Assembly (NCBI GenBank): GCA_007130885.1
Contig: SLRQ01000033.1
Location: 1-64,000 of the forward strand
DNA length: 64,000 bases
From: Deltaproteobacteria bacterium
GTDB lineage: Bacteria; Myxococcota; Myxococcia; SLRQ01
Direction: 5' to 3'
The position numbers were made by a program, and so were the translations under genes. Within the stretch, counting starts at the first letter, position 1. Each line of letters opens with the position of its first letter. Under the pieces are notes generated by a model. The model was not told the DNA's origin. It did no database searches and saw only the letters and a list, made by a program, of their open reading frames with translations. Of this stretch, positions 55,101 through 63,826 are shown piece by piece.

Positions 55101-55392
55101 TTCCCACCGCGCCAGCGCATATCATCCCGGAACGATCAACCTCATGCCCACCCCGCACCCGTCCGGTGTGCTGCTCTTTGCCGCAGACCCCGAGGGACCC
55201 TATGTCGACGGATACGACCAGTGGAAGGTGAACATGGAGAACACCTTCTCAACCTTGGGCGCTGACTGGGCCTGGATTGATGCCTTTTGGTCCTACCACG
55301 TTCTCATGGGCGCGGTGCACTGCGGGCAAGAGGTCAAGCGCGTTCCTCCCACCTTGAATTGGTGGCAGTACGATTCCTCGCTGACTGACTAG
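52120..55392 (+). CDS. Lipoprotein with five PKD domains and a protein-arginine deiminase module
   Basis: A 1090-residue lipoprotein. The signal VPVAISLIAAGC is followed by five PKD domains (about residues 45-515; the last three are 92-residue near-copies), then a PAD-like middle domain starting VRVHVDADRDGTVSLDP with a Ca-binding look, and a PAD catalytic domain (about 700-1090). Residues corresponding to PAD4 D350, H471, D473 and C645 are all present: D759 in RWFQDF, H886 and D888 in GHVDEF and C1068 in AVHCGQ. NLEIAPPVT, FPLGRIMIG and YSTEWLVV also match PADs. It should convert protein Arg to citrulline outside the cytoplasm. Some PAD4 calcium ligands (E351, E353) are replaced by F and T. 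Confidence 0.92.
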   Translation: MSVGFASRVYRLIYSIVKSSGLVHVLVVPVAISLIAAGCGEVVSSTGQEPPTASFTVNRDANETLLTVTVDATESADPNRPAQDLQFRWDWEDDGEWDTSWSSNPVREHVFNAAGEYTIRLEVRNESGLTASTTRNVEVSGSAGTTTAPVASFTVVPDAGEAPLEIGVDASGSHDPNSPPQALQYRWDWEDDGEWDTSWSSNPAGDHVFNAAGRYTIRLQVRNEAGLMAETTRAVSAYDPPVASFTVAPEDGGAPLEISVDASGSHDPNSPPQALQYRWDWEDDGEWDTSWSSNSAGEHVFNVAGEYTIRLQVRNEAELVAETTRAVSAYDPPVAYFSVVPEDGEAPLEISVDASGSHDPNSPPQALQYRWDWEDDGTWDTSWSSNPAADHVFDVAGQYTIRLQVRNETGLIAKTTRAVSAYGPPVASFTVVPDAGEAPLEISVDAAASHDPNSPSQTLQYRWDWEDDGEWDTSWSSSSVGDHVFNAAGQYTIRVQVRNEALLTDTTTRIVHVFPDIQDVRVHVDADRDGTVSLDPAEADYQERMTWNQTYGAVFLYNDDDDDDDGVRDFRTTQVGSHADALDLAPIVLTRIASPPPGATVTLSVSPSNARLRVRIHRDLGDDSWTRVFGNADPDDTSDPHNWTFPATELEEGDIFLGIEGLSQRTSGWGSVSAWNGEAIVSVSLHDSGGTLLSEDSARLRVAPIIFTSHVDQALLLRYARITSGSNNNNTFHDQCSAAASSIDLPIALTYMGDRWFQDFMTQGYQSIQRSTGTYLHRDTLLAHRRRGDAAWNWVINNMLRPDFGLNWPGNATSSSTFNSHGNLEIAPPVTGFPLGRIMIGGGTSTALLGTSTISGYMDAAHRALLDAQIQSPYLQYSTEWLVVGHVDEFSIIIPAPNTPRGWVFGLASPDLARSILESVPPSTTVMTGRSGYQTTAGAILSDSSLMQYNDAVQARIDSVRNVLADGLDLDPANYPDGDFVELPGLYENHSGAPSHRASAYHPGTINLMPTPHPSGVLLFAADPEGPYVDGYDQWKVNMENTFSTLGADWAWIDAFWSYHVLMGAVHCGQEVKRVPPTLNWWQYDSSLTD
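52267..53661 (+). repeat. Five PKD repeats; last three spaced exactly 276 bp
   Basis: The equivalent Tyr codons lie at 52831, 53107 and 53383, giving a 276-base period. The block encoding RWDWEDDGEWDTSWSS recurs in all five with nearly identical DNA, indicating recent expansion or gene conversion. Confidence 0.93.
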
Positions 55393-55446
55393 ACTTCCAA
55401 GACCGTAATCCAAATACGAAAACTCACAAACCGCAAGTCGCAAGCC

Positions 55447-56565
55447 ATGAGCCCAACGCCGAAATTCGCCCCGGTTGTCGCCGCGGTCGCTCTTCTCTTC
55501 GCCGCGCCCGCGTGGGCGGACACCGCCACTCTCGACGACGCCCTCGACAACATGGCGGCGTCCACCGCCAAGGAGTACCGCGCTGCGCGCGGCCAAGCCC
55601 TTGGGCTCGCCTCGGCCAACCGTGATCACCTCTCCGCTCTTGCCGCCCCGGAGAGTTGGACCCGGGAGAACTGGCCCCAAGCTCTCTCAGCCGCAGCGCT
55701 CCTGGCACACCTGGACGACCCGGAGGCCGTCGCGTTCATCCGTGAGATCCCAGGCATGGACCCGGACATGTACCTCCGGAAGCGCGTCCCCGGACCAAAC
55801 GCCTACCGCGCCTTGCGCCGCTTCGGCGAGCGCGCCGTCGTACCCCTCCTCGAAGCCCAAGTTAAGTCCCCGGACGATTTCCCCTTCACAACAGCCGCAT
55901 CCCACCCGCGACTGGACAAGGAGCAAATCCCTGTTCTGCGCGCTCAGGAACGGCGAGCCCTTCTCCAGGGCCTGATCCGCCTACTCGGCCAAAACTTCGG
56001 CGACGTGCGCGGCATCCCCTTCCTTCTCGACGTCCTGGAGTCCGGCGAACACGACGATGCCCTTCGCATGGAGGCTGCCGCGTCGTTGGGCGGAATAGGG
56101 ACACCCGAGAGCGAGGCCGTGCTCACAACCCTTCTGTCCTCCTCGGGGACCCCCGGGTTCCTGCGCCACGGGGCCGCCCTGGGCCTTGCGCGCGTTCCGA
56201 CCCAGGAAGCTCAGAGCGCCCTGGTCGCGCGCCTTGGAGTCGAGACCGATGACGAAGTGCGTCGCGGGATCATAGTCTCCTTGGGAGTGCACGCCTCCCC
56301 CGCCGGGTGGGCTGCGCGCGGCGAGGAGTTCGCGCGTCGCGGCGCAACGGTGCGAGATGCCGCGGGGGTCCTGTTAGTCGAGATCTTCGCCGAAGCGCCC
56401 AACGAGCCGGAGCGCGCCGCCGCCGCCCAGGCCCTCGCCACCTGCTATCCGGAGAGCGCTTTGCCCGGTCTCACGGCCGTTCGCGAAGACACCCGGCGTC
56501 CCGCCGACCTGCGCGAGGCTGCCGCCGACCTCCTTGCGGTCCTCGATCACCGCCTGGCCCGCTGA
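55447..56565 (+). CDS. Secreted HEAT-repeat protein
   Basis: A 372-residue exported protein: signal peptide VVAAVALLFAAPAWA, then pairs of helices of the HEAT/PBS-lyase type (for example ALRMEAAASLGGIGTPESEA and the segment FLRHGAALGLARVPTQEAQS). The solenoid would bind another protein. It starts 55 bases after the deiminase stop on the same strand, so the two are likely co-transcribed; it could be a scaffold, substrate or inhibitor of the deiminase, but nothing in the sequence shows which. No catalytic motif is seen. Confidence 0.85.
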   Translation: MSPTPKFAPVVAAVALLFAAPAWADTATLDDALDNMAASTAKEYRAARGQALGLASANRDHLSALAAPESWTRENWPQALSAAALLAHLDDPEAVAFIREIPGMDPDMYLRKRVPGPNAYRALRRFGERAVVPLLEAQVKSPDDFPFTTAASHPRLDKEQIPVLRAQERRALLQGLIRLLGQNFGDVRGIPFLLDVLESGEHDDALRMEAAASLGGIGTPESEAVLTTLLSSSGTPGFLRHGAALGLARVPTQEAQSALVARLGVETDDEVRRGIIVSLGVHASPAGWAARGEEFARRGATVRDAAGVLLVEIFAEAPNEPERAAAAQALATCYPESALPGLTAVREDTRRPADLREAAADLLAVLDHRLAR

Positions 56566-56729
56566 CCTCATGGCGTTCTGCACGAAAAGTCGAGAGCCCC
56601 ATTCCGGCACGTGAGCGTGAGGGCGCTATCCTCGCCGGATGCCACCTAACTTACTACAATTCCTGGTCCTTACCGCCGCCGGCCTGGCGAAGGGAGTCGG
56701 GGCCGATCGCCACCATTCGAACTCGAAGC

Positions 56730-58094
56730 TCACGGTCGCGGCAGCTCGATACGCCAAACACGAACCTCGGGTGAGCTGTCCTTTGGGCTTACCTGCGCGG
56801 CCACTACGAGATCGCCGCCGGGCAGCAATGCCGCGCCCATCGGGGCGCTCCCACTCTGCCGCAGGTCTACATCGGGTGCCGCTGCTCCAAGGCGGTTCAG
56901 ATCCTCATCGTATAGAGACACCCTTGGTCCGAAGGTGCTCTCCCGCCATGTCACCCAGGCGCGACCATCGCCGGTCCCACGCACGACGGGATGCTCGGAG
57001 TGGTCGGTCATACCGTAGGTCTGGGAGACATTGATGTAATCTTCCCCCAGCTCCGGAACGCCATCATCGTCGATGAGCAAAGAAGTCATGAACACATCGA
57101 ACACCATCCCTCCGGACGGGGCGTGCCAAGTTACGACACCTTTCCTCGGCTCCAAACGGTGGATCTCTATCCAGCTCGTATTGCTCTCGAACGGCATCGG
57201 GGAAGTGCCGTCGTCGACTGGACCGAACCAATTGCCCCAATGACTGTCGTTCCCCGGCATCGTCATCGCAAGTATCCACTGCAATGCCGGCTCGAAATCT
57301 TCGCCCTCGGACAAGTTTTCAGCCCGGCTTTTCGCCGCCAGCACCATGGGTTTTTCCGGCGTGGAGAGGGGATGATCGGTGAGATCGAAAATCGTCGGAG
57401 ACTCCCCATGGCTTATCCGATGATATGAAGGGTGTGTAGCAAGCCTCATCCCGAGCGAGGGAAGGCCGACCGGCCCTGCCTCGGGCCGAGGTACGGGCAG
57501 CAAAATGAAGTCGGCGCGGGAATCCTGCTCCACCGCTCCGGAGATTTCCCTCAAGTGGGAGTGGAGGAACGCGGCCGGTCCGGCTCCGGTCCAGTAAAGC
57601 GAGATTCCCCTCTCGGTTCTAGATAGGCCCCACTCCTCCTGATCATCGATCAGCTCGAAGGGCGGCGCTTGAAGCTCACCGTCATTCAGCCAGGCGCAAA
57701 AGGTCACGTCGCCGCCAAGCGTTGCATCATAACGCTGAAACAGGACGACGGCCTCCTCGTCATTGGGCGAAGCGGTGATCCGTCCGCCTTCGCCTTCGCC
57801 GAGGTCCACCACCACCGCCTGTCCGCCCGGATCGACGATTACCTCCGAGCGGCCTTCTCTTTCAAGGGCGAGCAGCACCACGCCACCAGCGGTAACCGAC
57901 ACATCAGGAGCGCGGCCGCCCTCGAATGCCGCCAGCTCCTCGGCCGGCCAACTCAACGCCTCGGTCGCTCCATTGCCATCGTCTCCCTCACCGCCGTCGT
58001 TACCGCCGGCGGGCGCTTCGGAGCAGCCGGCACCAAAGGCCGACATGAAGCCGAGCAACAACCACACATGGACATCGTATCTTGGAACCATCAC
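56730..58094 (-). CDS. Lipoprotein coupled to the RHS gene
   Basis: A 454-residue lipoprotein: signal WLLLGFMSAFGAGC, then a Gly/Asp-rich linker and a body of beta-strand character with Trp- and Asp-rich repeats (GRITASPNDEEAVVLFQRYD, GRAWVTWRESTFGPRVSLYD) suggestive of a beta-propeller; no family recognised. Its GTG start overlaps the RHS stop (GTGA), with ATG three bases later, so the two are translationally coupled. A partner, surface receptor or immunity-type protein for the RHS product is plausible but not shown. It converges with the HEAT gene. Confidence 0.8.
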   Translation of the reverse strand: MMVPRYDVHVWLLLGFMSAFGAGCSEAPAGGNDGGEGDDGNGATEALSWPAEELAAFEGGRAPDVSVTAGGVVLLALEREGRSEVIVDPGGQAVVVDLGEGEGGRITASPNDEEAVVLFQRYDATLGGDVTFCAWLNDGELQAPPFELIDDQEEWGLSRTERGISLYWTGAGPAAFLHSHLREISGAVEQDSRADFILLPVPRPEAGPVGLPSLGMRLATHPSYHRISHGESPTIFDLTDHPLSTPEKPMVLAAKSRAENLSEGEDFEPALQWILAMTMPGNDSHWGNWFGPVDDGTSPMPFESNTSWIEIHRLEPRKGVVTWHAPSGGMVFDVFMTSLLIDDDGVPELGEDYINVSQTYGMTDHSEHPVVRGTGDGRAWVTWRESTFGPRVSLYDEDLNRLGAAAPDVDLRQSGSAPMGAALLPGGDLVVAAQVSPKDSSPEVRVWRIELPRP

Positions 58095-61000
58095 TCATCC
58101 TCCGTCGGATAGGAGCCGCCACCGGAGTCGTCCATGATGCTTTCGGCGGCATCCTTCACGGCGCTGGCGGCATCCAACGCGTTGTTTGCCGGATCTATGA
58201 TGGCCCGCGATGCTTTCACCGTGCAATCGACCGCGGTCTGTCCCGCGCGGCGAGAGGCTTGGTCCAATCTGGAATGAGCTTTCTCGGCCGACTCCAGCGC
58301 GCCATCGTCATTCCAGACATCATCCGTCATGCTCTCATAGCTCTTCCGCGCGTTGCGAACCTCGTCGCTCTGAGTAACCTTGCGTATCTCGTTGAAGACA
58401 TATGTGCCTACCGCCGCCGCGCCCACGGCGGCCCAGAACAAGGCGCGTCCCGATGGATCCTGAGCTATTACCGGGTTGCCCGCCGCGTAGTCGTACAGGG
58501 CCGGAGCCGCGTCCAGCCCAACGGGATCCGGAGAGAGAAAAGCTCCCACCACAGGGTCATAGTACCGGGCGCCCGCATAGTAGAGCCCCGTCTCCTCGTC
58601 GTAGGGCATGCCATGAAAGCCAACGGGCGGTCCGGACGGTGCCGGTCCGCCGATACGCTGGCCGAAGCATCCCTCCTCCAGAAGCGTCAGCTCTCCATTC
58701 TCGTCCGAAACACCGATCACTCGATCGAGGGGATCGAGGTGCGTATACCTTCGGCGCCCATCATCGGCCACAGCCATTCTCCAAGCAGCGGCGGGTGGTA
58801 CATGGAAGAGGTGCCACTCCGTCCCGTCAGGCTCGACGATGCGCGAGGGACGTTCGCTCTCGGGAAGGTAACCGTAGTGCCAGGTTCCCTCGGACGTCGT
58901 TCGTGTGATGCGACGTCCCGAAGCATCGTACTGATAAGAGGCTATTTCGGCCTCTTCGCCTTCCGGTCCATGACTGACCGTCTCGAGGTAGCCCCCTGGA
59001 CCATAGGTGTAGACCGTGCGATCGGAAGCATCATCGATGTCGACTCGAAGGACACGCCTGCCCAGCAAATCGTGTTCGTAGTCGTACAGTCCGTCGTTTT
59101 TGAGGCGGCCTTCCGAGTCGCGTTCATAGCTGCGTTCGCCGTCGCTCGCGCGCCCGTCGGCCATGTCGTAGGAGTACTCCTCTTCCGTGTCGCTACAGCC
59201 TACCAGCCGGCCGTGCTCGTCGTAGGCGTACTCTCGCAGCGTATCGTTCACCGAGTAGCTGGAAGGCCAATCGCCCTCCCAGGTCCAGGAGAGAACGGTG
59301 ACGCCAGACGGCGTCACTTCTTCCTGTCGGATCATGCGTCCGAAGGGATCGCGCTCGATAGTCGTTTTGGTGCCGTTGCCGCGTTCGATGCCCATTACTC
59401 GTCTCGACAAGTCGCGCTCTATCGAGAGTGCCTCCTCGGTGCCACCGCCGCCGGCGCGAAGAGTAACGACTTCGACTCGATCGTCGAAGCCGCGGGATAC
59501 CTCGTAGACGCTTGCGCCGGAAAGTTCTTGGGTCTCACGATTGCTCACACGGCCGCGCCTCATGGAGAAGCCCGCCTCCGCCGGCAGCCCACTTTTCGAG
59601 ATCAGCGTCAGATCGCTCCAACCGAAGCCCGGCGTGAACTCGCGAACCTCACGGGTCAAGGCGCCTTCCAGCTCTACTATCCTCTGATTCTCGTCATAGA
59701 TGAATGACGCCCAGCTTCCGTAGGAAGGGCCATACCACCTGCGCTCCTCGAGCCGGCCTGTGTCGCCATATGCGAACTCTTCGTGGCTGCCGTCGGCAAG
59801 CGACCGCTCGATCACGCGTCCTTCTTCGTCATAGGTCTCCGCGGTTCTGCCGCGCGCCGGCTCGTGGGACTCCAAAATCCGCCATCCGGGAGCCCACGAG
59901 TATCTCCAGGTGCGGCCCTCACCGTCCGTAGCCTCCAGAACCGGTGAGGTCGGGATCGGCGAGCCTCCTTGTGTCCAAGAAGCGGTGGACGCCCGTGTAA
60001 TGCGTACCGTGTGACCGTCCTGCGGGTCACCGATTGTAACCTCCGTGGGTTCACCCCAGTCGTCGTATTTGGTGCGAACCACCTTCCCGGACGGCTCCGT
60101 GATCTTGACCGGTCTGCCCACCGCGTCTCTCTCGATCTCGGTTGTGAGCGCGATCGACGGATCTTCGGGGTCTCGAGTCTGCATTCTGGTCATATTGCCG
60201 CGGGAGTCATAGGTAACAGCGGACACTCTACCCTCCTGATCCCTGACGGTTTTTGCGAGTCCACGCGCCGCACCGGTCACCACGCTCTCGCTCCTGAGAA
60301 CGCCTCCGTTCGGATCGGTGCGAGCTTCCAGAAAGCCATTTGAATCGTAACGAAACCGCGTCACCTGGTGTTTGTGGTCCCTGCGTTCGACTAGTCTCTC
60401 TTCGAGATAAGGGTTTCCCGCGGCGTCGGAGCCGACACGCGCGTAGCTGTAGGACCATCCTCTTCCCGTGGCCTCGTTGACCACGTTGACCAAGCGGCCT
60501 ACTTCGTCCCGGGACAGGCGCAATGAGCCTCCGTCCGGCAAGGTAACTCTAAGAAGTCTGCCGAAATCATCCGTTTCCAGCTCGGTCTCGTCACCGGAAG
60601 GGTCCTCGACTAGGACGCCTGTAGTCCCGACCGTCACCCTTGCTGTCTCCCCGGACCGCGTGGGCACATCGGCCCTGGGAATATGCGCCGGAACGTCCCG
60701 GGCCACTCCGAGAGCATCGAACCGACCCTCCGGCACTTTTACTTCGTCTTCGGCCGAGCCGATCTCGATCCGAGTGCCGCCCGGTCTCGTAATAGCGATT
60801 AGCTTTCGAGCATCCCATTCGAAGTCCCAAACATCGGCGTTGCCTTCCGGACCAGGTGCTCTCTTGCGCGTAAGCATTCCGTCATCGTCGTGCTCCACCT
60901 GTATCCGAGCGCCGCACGGCAGCTCGAACGCATCCTCCCCCGTCTTCCTTCGCCGCACGGTACGCCCCGCCGCGTCGATGACTCTGTCGAGCATACCATC

Positions 61001-63826
61001 GGTATCGTATCGAAAGCCCCAAAGCTCCTCACCCGAAAGCTCTATGCTTGCAAGCCGAGGCGGCTGTGCAGGTACGCCGCAGACCTCCGAGGCTCGATCC
61101 GACTCCCAATCACCCTCGTAAACGTATTCGAGCTGCGGCTCTCCAGGCATACCCCTGCTTTGCAGCAGGCCTCGCTCGTCATAGTGCTCGACCACGCCGC
61201 TTTCGCGCACTCGAACATATCCTTCCTCTTCAATGGCATGCAGAATGGAGCCGTCGCCGGAGCCCATGCTGACCAGCGTTTCGGTATCGACCGGCGCGGT
61301 GGTCGCCAAGTCTCCGGACTGCTTACCCCCCATGAAAATGCGCGTGGGATCATGAATTGCCAGTGTCGTTACGTCCCCGGGGACCGTGTTGCCCAAAAGG
61401 GCGCCGTGAGCGGTGGCGGAGAAGGGCTCGATCCCCGCGCTCCTGGCGGAAACGGTGATGAGATCGCCTTCAGAACTGTAGCGACGAATGGAGTGGAACC
61501 GTGTGTCGATGAACCAAAGGTTCCCATAACGGTCGAATGTCATGGCGCGACCCCCGCCGGCGACGGCCTCATCGGTTGTCCCATCCTTCATTTCGGTGGC
61601 ATCCGGCTCGCGGCATCGAGGGAATAGCTCCTCGTCGATAAGCCCGTCTTCGTGAACGTAGATACACTGGCCCATGTCAGTGGAGTAGTAGAGCCGGCCT
61701 TGTGGGTCGAAGGCGGCGGTATGCCAATGAGGGCCGGCGCCCACCTTGGTGCGCAGTTGCCGAAGCTCTCCTTCCACCACGTCGAAGGTGCCTTCGTCCA
61801 GGGATGCGAACACGAAACGATCCGATGTCGGGTCCGCCGCCAGGGTGTAGCTGAGGCCCCAGGAATCACAGAACGAGGAGTTGACGGCCGGCTCGCCGAT
61901 CCGGATATCGTTGCCCGGCTTCTCGTCGTTGCAAGGATCTCCGCTGCCGGCCACCAGCACGGCGTTTCCGTCGGATACAAGGTGGGCGACATACCGCTCT
62001 GTTGCGATTAGGATGCCGTCGCCGCTTGGGCCCGCGCTTATCGTGACGATTCGGCCCAGATCCAACTCTGGACCGGGATGCTCGATTCGGGAAGCGACGC
62101 GGTGGCCTCCTCCCGCGACGAGGACGGGGCTGGAGCCGTCCGGCTCGAGCCGCCAAACTTCACCGCGGGAGGGCAACGCAGCGTAAATCATTCCGCCGGA
62201 GGTGGTGACCTGGGCTCGATCCAGCTCATCCTCATCTATGTCGACCTCTTCGAAGACGGGGGCCAGGGGCCGGACGACCGAATCGGCTATCTCTCCGAAA
62301 GTGAGCGCGGGCCAGTCGAGCTCACCGACCAAGGTGATTCGTTCCGAGATGCACCACGGCTGAATAAGACGCGTAAGACCGGTCAAGTGCCAGCCGGAGC
62401 CGAAGGGGCTCTGCTCCCGGTTGTCCACGGCGACCGCTACCTGGTCGCTGCGCCTGTGCTCGAAGGGGTTGGGGGACGGGATCACCTCGTCGTCGGAGTC
62501 GAGGAGAGGCTCCCCCGTTTCCGGCTCGGCGAAGGAGCCGCTCGACGACTCGGCAAGCATGCCCTCCCCCGAACGTGACAGTCGAACCTCGGCGATATGC
62601 GTTCCAGAAGCGGCCTCCAGGACATAGGGCGCCTCCTCGCCTTCGGCTGTGGCCGTCTCCTCGGGACCGTCCTTCTCCTCGAGCTCGACGAGAACCGCGG
62701 GCGCCGTCTTGGCCGTGGCACTCTCCTGCACGTTGATGTCCAGGCTCGCGTTACCCGTTGGAGCCACGATGTGACCGGTAAGCTTCTCGCCTTCTTTCGC
62801 GTCGGTTGCCGCGACAGGCACTCGCGGCTTCGGCCGAACCGTGCGGCTGTCATAGAAGAACGATAGATCGATCTCCTCGTCCCTTCGAATCAGGGCGGGG
62901 ATGGGCGCGCCTACCTGAAGCGCGCCGGAGCGGGGATCGATTCGCGGATCTCCCGGCATGAAGGGGGAGATCGATCTTTCAAGGGATGACATGGCCGGCG
63001 CCGCGGTGTCGTCGGCCGGCAGCGCGGGGAGGGCGGCGGCAAAGGTGGAGAGGTGACCTGTCTCGAACTGAATCTCTCCATCGTTCGCCGTCCCCAGGTC
63101 TACATCGACCCACCTGCCTGCTGCTTCGTCGAAACGTCCCACGGGTACCCGCGTTCCATCCGGAAGGCCGCCGGCTTCGACTCGGACAACCAGCTTTGCG
63201 GACGGTTGAACTCCACCCGAGTGGATGATCAGCCCAAACAGGGCCGAGACTTGTCCACCCGGGGGATCTGGCAACGCCGCCGGCAAAAGATACGGATCCT
63301 CCAGCGGATCTCCGAGCGGAAGGCGACTGACTCCCAAATCGACAGGTTCGGAAAAAGCTCCCGCAGGGACGTCGATGGTCACTCCGGCGTCCTGCGCCTC
63401 CAGCCGGCCGCCTTCGGGTCCCAGCTCGGCGGTTGCATCGAAATCGGCCAGCAGAATCGGCCCCAGCTCGATCCGGTGCCCACCACCGGCCTCGAGCAGC
63501 TTGGAGACGGAAGCGAACCCCTCCGCCGATGCCACCACGGCGCGAGGCTGCTTTGCGGCCCACGTCGATATGGCAAATCGACCCCTGGCGTCGGTTCGAG
63601 CGACGATGTCTCCCAAGCCCACGATCGCCCCCTCCAGGGGATAGCGATCCCCGGCATCCAGCACCGTACCCAAAACGAGCTGCTTCTGATCAGTCAGCTC
63701 CGGGTCCGGAGGTCCATCGCCGGGGTCGCTGTTCTTCTTCTCGTCACTGGAGCCGCAACCTCCCGCAAGCAAAACCATCGAGAACAAAACCAGTAGGAAA
63801 GAGGGCCGAGATTGGGTCTTCGACAT
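58091..63826 (-). CDS. Teneurin-like RHS/YD-repeat lipoprotein
   Basis: A 1911-residue exported lipoprotein (signal FLLVLFSMVLLAGGC). In order: a CarboxypepD-regulatory-like domain (about 50-120), a ZU5-like segment (GPEGGRLEAQDAGVTIDVPA, about 140), an NHL-type beta-propeller (about 540-800), some 20 or more YD repeats (about 880-1700) and the RHS core (YDEETGLYYAGARYYDP, about 1745). The final 150 residues are the variable tip: a hydrophobic segment and Ala/Asp-rich helices, with no nuclease or other toxin motif I recognise. The start at 63826 is preferred over an upstream in-frame start because the signal peptide begins there. The stop overlaps the next gene. Confidence 0.93.
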   Translation of the reverse strand: MSKTQSRPSFLLVLFSMVLLAGGCGSSDEKKNSDPGDGPPDPELTDQKQLVLGTVLDAGDRYPLEGAIVGLGDIVARTDARGRFAISTWAAKQPRAVVASAEGFASVSKLLEAGGGHRIELGPILLADFDATAELGPEGGRLEAQDAGVTIDVPAGAFSEPVDLGVSRLPLGDPLEDPYLLPAALPDPPGGQVSALFGLIIHSGGVQPSAKLVVRVEAGGLPDGTRVPVGRFDEAAGRWVDVDLGTANDGEIQFETGHLSTFAAALPALPADDTAAPAMSSLERSISPFMPGDPRIDPRSGALQVGAPIPALIRRDEEIDLSFFYDSRTVRPKPRVPVAATDAKEGEKLTGHIVAPTGNASLDINVQESATAKTAPAVLVELEEKDGPEETATAEGEEAPYVLEAASGTHIAEVRLSRSGEGMLAESSSGSFAEPETGEPLLDSDDEVIPSPNPFEHRRSDQVAVAVDNREQSPFGSGWHLTGLTRLIQPWCISERITLVGELDWPALTFGEIADSVVRPLAPVFEEVDIDEDELDRAQVTTSGGMIYAALPSRGEVWRLEPDGSSPVLVAGGGHRVASRIEHPGPELDLGRIVTISAGPSGDGILIATERYVAHLVSDGNAVLVAGSGDPCNDEKPGNDIRIGEPAVNSSFCDSWGLSYTLAADPTSDRFVFASLDEGTFDVVEGELRQLRTKVGAGPHWHTAAFDPQGRLYYSTDMGQCIYVHEDGLIDEELFPRCREPDATEMKDGTTDEAVAGGGRAMTFDRYGNLWFIDTRFHSIRRYSSEGDLITVSARSAGIEPFSATAHGALLGNTVPGDVTTLAIHDPTRIFMGGKQSGDLATTAPVDTETLVSMGSGDGSILHAIEEEGYVRVRESGVVEHYDERGLLQSRGMPGEPQLEYVYEGDWESDRASEVCGVPAQPPRLASIELSGEELWGFRYDTDGMLDRVIDAAGRTVRRRKTGEDAFELPCGARIQVEHDDDGMLTRKRAPGPEGNADVWDFEWDARKLIAITRPGGTRIEIGSAEDEVKVPEGRFDALGVARDVPAHIPRADVPTRSGETARVTVGTTGVLVEDPSGDETELETDDFGRLLRVTLPDGGSLRLSRDEVGRLVNVVNEATGRGWSYSYARVGSDAAGNPYLEERLVERRDHKHQVTRFRYDSNGFLEARTDPNGGVLRSESVVTGAARGLAKTVRDQEGRVSAVTYDSRGNMTRMQTRDPEDPSIALTTEIERDAVGRPVKITEPSGKVVRTKYDDWGEPTEVTIGDPQDGHTVRITRASTASWTQGGSPIPTSPVLEATDGEGRTWRYSWAPGWRILESHEPARGRTAETYDEEGRVIERSLADGSHEEFAYGDTGRLEERRWYGPSYGSWASFIYDENQRIVELEGALTREVREFTPGFGWSDLTLISKSGLPAEAGFSMRRGRVSNRETQELSGASVYEVSRGFDDRVEVVTLRAGGGGTEEALSIERDLSRRVMGIERGNGTKTTIERDPFGRMIRQEEVTPSGVTVLSWTWEGDWPSSYSVNDTLREYAYDEHGRLVGCSDTEEEYSYDMADGRASDGERSYERDSEGRLKNDGLYDYEHDLLGRRVLRVDIDDASDRTVYTYGPGGYLETVSHGPEGEEAEIASYQYDASGRRITRTTSEGTWHYGYLPESERPSRIVEPDGTEWHLFHVPPAAAWRMAVADDGRRRYTHLDPLDRVIGVSDENGELTLLEEGCFGQRIGGPAPSGPPVGFHGMPYDEETGLYYAGARYYDPVVGAFLSPDPVGLDAAPALYDYAAGNPVIAQDPSGRALFWAAVGAAAVGTYVFNEIRKVTQSDEVRNARKSYESMTDDVWNDDGALESAEKAHSRLDQASRRAGQTAVDCTVKASRAIIDPANNALDAASAVKDAAESIMDDSGGGSYPTEDE

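Noticed and set aside
58082..59707. 541-codon open frame on the plus strand opposite the RHS gene
   Set aside because: It is antisense to a well-supported RHS coding sequence, has no recognisable domain and is typical of GC-rich codon structure.
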